From NCBI GenBank assembly GCA_950022655.1, contig OX465580.1, positions 791,122 through 855,121 on the forward strand: 64,000 bases of DNA, read 5' to 3'. Below, piece after piece: positions 55,554 to 64,000 of the stretch (position 1 is its first letter; each line of letters starts with the position of its first letter). The stretch comes from Alentia gelatinosa. Lineage: Eukaryota > Annelida > Polychaeta > Phyllodocida > Polynoidae. The notes beneath the pieces were generated by a model. It was not told where the DNA came from. It ran no database searches and saw only the letters and a list, made by a program, of their open reading frames with translations. The translations under genes were made by a program, and so were the position numbers.

Positions 55554-58500
55554 CGAAATGCTGGACGACTGACTGACTTCTGTACGGGGTGCACGTAGTG
55601 GGCGACTGACTGACTTCTGTACGGGGTGCACGTAGTGGGCGACTGACTTCTGTACGGGGTGCACGTAGTGGGCGACTGACTGACTTCTGTACGGGGTGCA
55701 CGTAGTGGGTGACTGACTTCTGTACGGGGTGCACGTAGTGGGCGACTGACTGACTTCTGTACGGGGTGCAAGTAGTGGGCGACTGACTGACTTCTGTACG
55801 GGGTGCACGTAGTGGGCGACTGACTGACTTCTGTACGGGGTGCAAGTAGTGGGCGACTGACTGACTTCTGTACGGGGTGCACGTAGTGGGCGACTGACTG
55901 ACTTCTGTACGGGGTGCACGTAGTGGGCGACTGACTGACTTCTGTACGGGGTACACGTAGTGGACGACTGACTGACTTCTGTACGGGGTGCACGTAGTGG
56001 GTGACTGACTGACTTCTGTACGGGGTGCACGTAGTGGGCGACTGACTGACTTCTGTACGGGGTGCATGTAGTGGGCGACTGACTGACTTCTGTACGGGGT
56101 GCACGTAGTGGGCGACTGAATGACTTCTGTACGGGGTGCACGTAGTGGACGACTGACTTCTGTACGGGGTGCACGTAGTGGGCGACTGACTGACTTCTGT
56201 ACGGGGTGCACGTACTGGGCGACTGACTGACTTCTGTACGGGGTGCACGTAGTAGGCGACTGACTGACTTCTGTACGGGGTGCACGTAGTGGGCGACTGA
56301 CTGACTTCTGTACGGGGTGCACGTAGTGGGTGACTGACTTCTGTACGGGGTGCACGTAGTGGACGACTGACTTCTGTACGGGGTGCACGTAGTGGGCGAC
56401 TGACTGACTTCTGTACGGGGTGCACGTAGTGGTGACTGACTGACTTCTGTACGGGGTGCACGTAGTGGGCGACTGACTGACTTCTGTACGGGGTGCACGT
56501 AGTGGGCGACTGACTGACTTCTGTACGGGGTACACGTAGTGGGTGACTGACTGACTTCTGTACGGGGTGCACGTAGTGGGCGACTGACTGACTTCTGTAC
56601 GGGGTGCATGTAGTGGGCGACTGACTGACTTCTGTACGGGGTGCACGTAGTGGGCGACTGAATGACTTCTGTACGGGGTGCACGTAGTGGACGACTGACT
56701 TCTGTACGGGGTGCACGTAGTGGGCGACTGACTGACTTCTGTACGGGGTGCACGTACTGGGCGACTGACTGACTTCTGTACGGGGTGCACGTAGTAGGCG
56801 ACTGACTGACTTCTGTACGGGGTGCACGTAGTGGGCGACTGACTGACTTCTGTACGGGGTGCACGTAGTGGGTGACTGACTTCTGTACGGGGTGCACGTA
56901 GTGGACGACTGACTTCTGTACGGGGTGCACGTAGTGGGCGACTGACTGACTTCTGTACGGGGTGCACGTAGTGGTGACTGACTGACTTCTGTACGGGGTG
57001 CACGTAGTGGGCGACTGACTGACTTCTGTACGGGGTGCACGTAGTGGGCGACTGACTGACTTCTGTACGGGGTACACGTAGTGGGTGACTGACTTCTGTA
57101 CGGGGTGCACGTAGTGGGCGACTGACTGACTTCTGTACGGGGTGCACGTAGTGGACGACTGACTGACTTCTGTACGGGGTGCACGTAGTGGACGACTGAC
57201 TGACTTCTGTACGGGGTGCACGTAGTGGACGACTGACTGACTTCTGTACGGGGTGCATGTAGTGGACGACTGACTTCTGTACGGGGTGCACGTAGTGGGC
57301 GACTGACTGACTTCTGTACGGGGTACAGGTAGTGGACGACTGACTGACTTCTGTACGGGGTGCACGTAGTGGGCGACTGACTGACTTCTGTACGGGGTGC
57401 ACGTAGTGGGCGACTGACTGACTTCTGTACGGGGTGCACGTAGTGGGCGACTGACTGACTTCTGTACGGGGTGCACGTAGTGGGTGACTGACTTCTGTAC
57501 GGGGTGCACGTAGTGGACGACTGACTGACTTCTGTACAGGGTGCACGTAGTGGGGGACTGACTGACTTCTGTACGGGGTGCACGTAGTGGGCGACTGACT
57601 GACTTCTGTACGGGGTGCACGTAGTGGGTGACTGACTGACTTCTGTACGGGGTGCACGTAGTGGGTGACTGACTGACTTCTGTACGGGGTGCACGTAGTG
57701 GGCGACTGACTGACTTCTGTACGGGGTGCACGTAGTGGGTGACTGACTGACTTCTGTACGGGGTGCACGTAGTGGGTGACTGACTGACTTCTGTACGGGG
57801 TGCACGTAGTGGGTGACTGACTTCTGTACGGGGTACACGTAGTGGACGACTGACTGACTTCTGTACGGGGTGCACGTAGTGGACGACTGACTGACTTCTG
57901 TACGGGGTGCACGTAGTGGACGACTGACTGACTTCTGTACGGGGTGCACGTAGTGGGCGACTGACTGACTTCTGTACGGGGTGCACGTAGTGGACGACTG
58001 ACTGACTTCTGTACGGGGTGCACGTAGTGGACGACTGACTTCTGTACGGGGTACACGTAGTGGACGACTGACTGACTTCTGTACGGGGTGCACGTAGTGG
58101 ACGACTGACTGACTTCTGTACGGGGTGCACGTAGTGGACGACTGACTGACTTCTGTACGGGGTGCACGTAGTGGGCGACTGACTGACTTCTGTACGGGGT
58201 GCACGTAGTGGACGACTGACTGACTTCTGTACGGGGTGCACGTAGTGGACGACTGACTGACTTCTGTACGGGGTGCACGTAGTGGACGACTGACTGACTT
58301 CTGTACGGGGTGCATGTAGTGGACGACTGACTTCTGTACGGGGTGCACGTAGTGGGCGACTGACTGACTTCTGTACGGGGTACAGGTAGTGGACGACTGA
58401 CTGACTTCTGTACGGGGTGCACGTAGTGGGCGACTGACTGACTTCTGTACGGGGTGCACGTAGTGGGCGACTGACTGACTTCTGTACGGGGTGCACGTAG

Positions 58501-61500
58501 TGGGCGACTGACTGACTTCTGTACGGGGTGCACGTAGTGGGTGACTGACTTCTGTACGGGGTGCACGTAGTGGACGACTGACTGACTTCTGTACAGGGTG
58601 CACGTAGTGGGGGACTGACTGACTTCTGTACGGGGTGCACGTAGTGGGCGACTGACTGACTTCTGTACGGGGTGCACGTAGTGGGTGACTGACTGACTTC
58701 TGTACGGGGTGCACGTAGTGGGTGACTGACTGACTTCTGTACGGGGTGCACGTAGTGGGCGACTGACTGACTTCTGTACGGGGTGCACGTAGTGGGTGAC
58801 TGACTGACTTCTGTACGGGGTGCACGTAGTGGGTGACTGACTGACTTCTGTACGGGGTGCACGTAGTGGGTGACTGACTGACTTCTGTACAGGGTGCACG
58901 TAGTGGGCGACTGACTGACTTCTGTACGGGGTGCACGTAGTGGGCGACTGACTGACTTCTGTACGGGGTGCACGTAGTGGACGACTGACTGACTTCCGTA
59001 CGGGGTGCATGTAGTGGACGACTGACTTCTGTACGGGGTGCACGTAGTGGGCGACTGACTGACTTCTGTACGGGGTGCACGTAGTGGGCGACTGACTGAC
59101 TTCTGTACGGGGTGCACGTAGTGGGCGACTGACTGACTTCTGTACGGGGTGCACGTAGTGGGCGACTGACTGACTTCTGTACGGGGTGCAAGTAGTGGAC
59201 GACTGACTGACTTCTGTACGGGGTGCACGTAGTGGACGACTGACTGACTTCTGTACGGGGTGCACGTAGTGGGCGACTGACTTCTGTACGGGGTGCACGT
59301 AGTGGACGACTGACTGACTTCTGTACGGGGTGCACGTAGTGGGCGACTGAATGACTTCTGTACGGGGTGCACGTAGTGGACGACTGACTGACTTCTGTAC
59401 GGGGTGCACGTAGTGGGTGACTGACTTCTGTACGGGGTGCACGTAGTGGGTGACTGACTTCTGTACGGGGTGCACGTAGTGGGCGACTGACTTCTGTACG
59501 GGGTGCACGTAGTGGGCGACTGACTGACTTCTGTACGGGGTGCACGTAGTGGACGACTGACTGACTTCTGTACGGGGTGCACGTAGTGGACGACTGACTG
59601 ACTTCTGTACGGGGTGCACGTAGTGGGCGACTGACTGACTTCTGTACGGGGTGCACGTAGTGGGTGACTGACTGACTTCTGTACGGGGTGCACGTAGTGG
59701 GCGACTGACTGACTTCTGTACGGGGTGCACGTAGTGGGTGACTGACTGACTTCTGTACGGGGTGCACGTAGTGGGCGACTGACTGACTTCTGTACGGGGT
59801 GCACGTAGTGGGCGACTGACAGACTTCTGTACGGGGTGCACGTAGTGGGCGACTGACTTCTGTACGGGGTGCACGTAGTGGGCGACTGACTTCTGTACGG
59901 GGTGCACGTAGTGGGTGACTGACTTCTGTACGGGGTGCACGTAGTGGACAACTGACTGACTTCTGTACGGGGTGCACGTAGTGGGCGACTGACTTCTGTA
60001 CGGGGTGCACGTAGTGGGCGACTGACTGACTTCTGTATGGGGTGCACGTAGTGGGCGACTGACTGACTTTTGTACGGGGTGCACGTAGTGGGCGACTGAC
60101 TGACTTCTGTACGGGGTGCACGTAGTGGACGACTGACTTCTGTACGGGGTGCACGTAGTGGACGACTGACTGACTTCTGTACGGGGTGCACGTAGTGGAC
60201 GACTGACTTCTGTACGGGGTGCACGTAGTGGACGACTGACTGACTTCTGTACGGGGTGCACGTAGTGGGCGACTGACTTCTGTACGGGGTGCACGTAGTG
60301 GGTGACTGACTGACTTCTGTACGGGGTGCACGTAGTGGGCGACTGACTGACTTCTGTACAGGGTGCACGTAGTGGGCGACTGACTTCTGTACGGGGTGCA
60401 CGTAGTGGGTGACTGACTGACTTCTGTACGGGGTGCACGTAGTGGACGACTGACTGACTTCTGTACGGGGTGCACGTAGTGGACGACTGACTGACTTCTG
60501 TACGGGCTGCACGTAGTGGACGACTGACTGACTTCTGTACGGGGTGCACGTAGTGGACGACTGACTTCTGTACGGGTTGCACGTAGTGGACGACTGACTG
60601 ACTTCTGTACGGGGTGCACGTAGTGGGTGACTGACTTCTGTACGGGGTGCACGTAGTGGACGACTGACTGACTTCTGTACAGGGTGCACGTAGTGGGCGA
60701 CTGACTGACTTCTGTACGGGGTGCACGTAGTGGACGACTGACTGACTTCTGTACGGGGTGCACGTAGTGGGCGACTGACTTCTGTACGGGGTGCACGTAG
60801 TGGACGACTGACTGACTTCTGTACGGGGTGCACGTAGTGGACGACTGACTGACTTCTGTACGGGGTGCACGTAGTGGGCGACTGACTTCTGTACGGGGTG
60901 CACGTAGTGGACGACTGACTGACTTCTGTACGGGGTGCACGTAGTGGGCGACTGACTGACTTCTGTACGGGGTGCATGTAGTGGGCGACTGACTGACTTC
61001 TGTACGGGGTGCACGTAGTGGACGACTGACTTCTGTACGGGGTGCACGTAGTGGACGACTGACTGACTTCTGTACGGGCTGCACGTAGTGGACGACTGAC
61101 TGACTTCTGTACGGGGTGCACGTAGTGGACGACTGACTTCTGTACGGTTGCACGTAGTGGACGACTGACTGACTTCTGTACGGGGTGCACGTAGTGGGTG
61201 ACTGACTTCTGTACGGGGTGCACGTAGTGGGCGACTGACTTCTGTACGGGGTGCACGTAGTGGGCGACTGACTGACTTCTGTACGGGGTGCACGTAGTGG
61301 ACTGACTGACTTCTGTACGGGCTGCACGTAGTGGACGACTGACTGACTTCTGTACGGGGTGCACGTAGTGGACGACTGACTGACTTCTGTACAGGGTGCA
61401 CGAAGTGGGCGACTGACTGACTTCTGTACGGGGTACACGTAGTGGACGACTGACTGACTTCTGTACGGGGTACACGTAGTGGGCGACTGACTGACTTCTG

Positions 61501-64000
61501 TACGGGGTGCACGTAGTGGGCGACTGAATGACTTCTGTACGGGGTGCACGTAGTGGGCGACTGACTTCTGTACGGGGTGCACGTAGTGGGCGACTGACTG
61601 ACTTCTGTACGGGGTGCACGTAGTGGGCGACTGACTGACTTCTGTACGGGGTGCACGTAGTGGGTGACTGACTGACTTCTGTACGGGGTGCACGTAGTGG
61701 GTGACTGACTTCTGTACGGGGTGCACGTAGTGGGCGACTGACTGACTTCTGTACGGGGTGCACGTAGTGGGCGACTGACTGACTTCTGTACGGGGTGCAC
61801 GTAGTGGACGACTGACTGACTTCTGTACGGGGTGCACGTAGTGGGCGACTGACTGACTTCTGTACGGGGTGCACGTAGTGGGCGACTGACTGACTTCTGT
61901 ACGGGGTGCACGTAGTGGGTGACTGACTGACTTCTGTACGGGGTGCACGTAGTGGGCGACTGACTGACTTCTGTACGGGGTGCACGTAGTGGACGACTGA
62001 CTTCTGTACGGGGTGCACGTAGTGGGCGACTGAATGACTTCTGTACGGGGTGCACGTAGTGGGCGACTGACTGACTTCTGTACGGGGTGCACGTAGTGGA
62101 CGACTGACTTCGGTACGGGGTGCACGTAGTGGGCGACTGACTGACTTCTGTACGGGGTGCACGTAGTGGGCGACTGACTGACTTCTGTACGGGGTGCACG
62201 TAGTGGGTGACTGACTGACTTCTGTACGGGGTGCACGTAGTGGGCGACTGACTGACTTCTGTACGGGGTGCACGTAGTGGACGACTGACTTCTGTACGGG
62301 GTGCACGTAGTGGGCGACTGAATGACTTCTGTACGGGGTGCACGTAGTGGGCGACTGACTGACTTCTGTACGGGGTGCACGTAGTGGACGACTGACTTCG
62401 GTACGGGGTGCACTTAGTGGGCGACTGACTGACTTCTGTACGGGGTGCAAGTAGTGGGCGACTGACTGACTTCTGTACGGGGTGCACGTAGTGGGTGACT
62501 GACTGACTTCTGTACGGGGTGCACGTAGTGGATGACTGACTGACTTCTGTACGGGGTGCACGTAGTGGGTGACTGACTGACTTCTGTACGGGGTGCACGT
62601 AGTGGGCGACTGACTGACTTCTGTACGGGGTGCACGTAGTGGGCGACTGACTTCTGTACGGGGTGCACGTAGTGGACGACTGACTGACTTCTGTACGGGG
62701 TGCACGTAGTGGGTGACTGACTTCTGTACGGGGTACACGTAGTGGACGACTGACTGACTTCTGTACGGGGTGCATGTAGTGGGTGACTGACTTCTGTACG
62801 GGGTGCACATAGTGGACGACTGACTGACTTCTGTACGGGGTGCACGTAGTGGGCGACTGACTTCTGTAAGGGGTGCATGTAGTGGGCGACTGACTTCTGT
62901 ACAGGGTGCACGTAGTGGGCGACTGACTGACTTCTGTACGGGGTGCACGTAGTGGACGACTGACTGACTTCTGTACGGGGTGCACGTAGTGGGCGACTGA
63001 CTGACTTCTGTACGGGGTGCACGTAGTGGGCGACTGACTTCTGTACGGGGTGCACGTAGTGGGCGACTGACTGACTTCTGTATGGGGTGCACGTAGTGGG
63101 CGACTGACTGACTTCTGTACGGGGTGCACGTAGTGGACGACTGACTTCTGTACGGGGTGCACGTAGTGGGTGACTGACTGACTTCTGTATGGGGTGCACG
63201 TAGTGGGCGACTGACTGACTTCTGTACGGGGTGCACGTAGTGGGCGACTGACTTCTGTACGGGGTGCACGTAGTGGACGACTGACTTCTGTACGGGGTAC
63301 ACGTAGTGGACGACTGACTTCTGTACGGGGTGCACGTAGTGGACGACTGACTGACTTCTGTACGGGGTGCACGTAGTGGGTGACTGACTTCTGTACGGGG
63401 TGCACGTAGTGGACGACTGACTTCTGTACGGGGTGCACGTAGTGGGCGACTGACTGACTTCTGTACGGGGTGCACGTAGTGGGCGACTGACTTCTGTACG
63501 GGGTGCACGTAGTGGACGACTGACTTCTGTACGGGGTGCACGTAGTGGGCGACTGACTGACTTCTGTACGGGGTGCACGTAGTGGACGACTGACTGACTT
63601 CTGTACGGGGTGCACGTAGTGGGCGACTGACTGACTTCTGTACGGGGTGCACGTAGTGGGCGACTGACTTCTGTACGGGGTGCACGTAGTGGACGACTGA
63701 CTTCTGTACGGGGTGCACGTAGTGGGTGACTGACTTCTGTACGGGGTGCACGTAGTGGACTGACTGACTTCTGTACGGGGTGCACGTAGTGGGCGACTGA
63801 CTGACTTCTGTACGGGGTGCACGTAGTGGGTGACTGACTGACTTCTGTACAGGGTGCACGTAGTGGACGACTGACTTCTGTATGGGGTGCACGTAGTGGG
63901 CGACTGACTGACTTCTGTACGGGGTGCACGTAGTGGGCGACTGACTTCTGTACGGGGTGCACGTAGTGGGCGACTGACTGACTTCTGTACGGGGTGCATG
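55554..64000. repeat. 33/37-bp minisatellite, over 8.4 kb, running off the window
   Basis: About 235 units of CTTCTGTACGGGGTGCACGT plus AGTGGGCGACTGA, with one (33 bp) or two (37 bp) GACT tetramers. Linkers vary as GGGCGAC, GGACGAC or GGGTGAC. Block repeats are visible. GACTGAATG and its neighbours recur at 56114/56657 (543 bp), GGTACAGG and TACAGGGTG at 57322/58379 and 57535/58592 (1,057 bp), GGGCTGCAC at 60504/61076 (572 bp), and CTTCGGTACGG at 62111/62399 (288 bp). All three minus frames are stop-free, giving frames of 2,850, 2,826 and 2,287 codons that cannot all be genes; I call none. Confidence 0.97.

Noticed and set aside
55410..63999. Giant minus-strand genes of 2,850, 2,826 and 2,287 codons
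   Set aside because: All three frames are open over the same DNA, which is a property of the repeat unit. Their ends in unique sequence are short and unremarkable, and the frames run off the window without a defined start.
1..64000. Bacterial or phage origin
   Set aside because: No dense gene order, no ribosome-binding sites, no rRNA or bacterial tRNA. Long minisatellites, SINE-like and LTR-like elements and animal promoter motifs point to a eukaryote.

Overview
This window is eukaryotic and most likely metazoan nuclear DNA. It has no operon structure, no ribosome-binding-site gene starts and no compact genes. It does have a patchwork of long minisatellite arrays, a tRNA-derived SINE-like head, MITE-like elements with terminal inverted repeats, an LTR-like segment, and islands carrying animal-type promoter motifs (TATA, CCAAT, GC box, CRE, E-box, ETS, NRF1, YY1, E2F). 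I cannot name the species. No complete known protein gene is recognisable.

Layout. About 19 tandem arrays cover roughly 52 kb (about 80%) of the window. By start position and unit length they are: 1 (60 bp), 1240 (60 bp), 8330 (34/68 bp), 10372 (purine-rich, 195 bp higher-order unit), 12731 (44/88 bp), 13935 (31-34 bp), 22475 (degenerate TG/TC), 23828 (10-11 bp), 25668 (47 bp), 27970 (57 bp), 30452 (11 bp), 31575 (about 31 bp), 33935 (23/43 bp), 34905 (53 bp), 37186 (61 bp), 39395 (57/60 bp), 41345 (62 bp, 12 kb), 53868 (27 bp) and 55554 to the window end (33/37 bp). Several show nested higher-order duplication. The clearest are a 2,400 bp block repeated twice in the 1240-7668 array, alternating 612/738 bp blocks (1,350 bp super-period) in the 13935 array, and a 30-unit block nested in a duplicated 85-88-unit (about 5.3-5.5 kb) block in the 41345 array.

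Very long open frames lie in these arrays (2,164 codons at 1193-7687; up to 2,850 codons, in all three minus frames, at 55410-63999). They are best explained by stop-free repeat units, not by genes.

The short non-repetitive islands hold the candidate functional content: a possible minus-strand terminal exon with a membrane helix (8080-8299); a classically arranged TATA promoter (10020-10365); a minus-strand NRF1/ETS/YY1 promoter (22108-22200); a CRE/ETS CpG-rich island (24900-25320); and a minus-strand CCAAT/E2F/YY1 promoter running into a short ATG-initiated peptide that looks like a mitochondrial presequence (54386-54620). There are also homeodomain-site-rich islands between arrays (13377-13934, 38529-39394, 41109-41344). 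If the exon and promoter calls are right, many arrays are intronic or intergenic insertions in a gene-poor, minisatellite-rich (perhaps subtelomeric) region. Nothing here forms an evident multi-gene system; the distinctive feature is the density and hierarchy of the tandem arrays and their contact with mobile elements.
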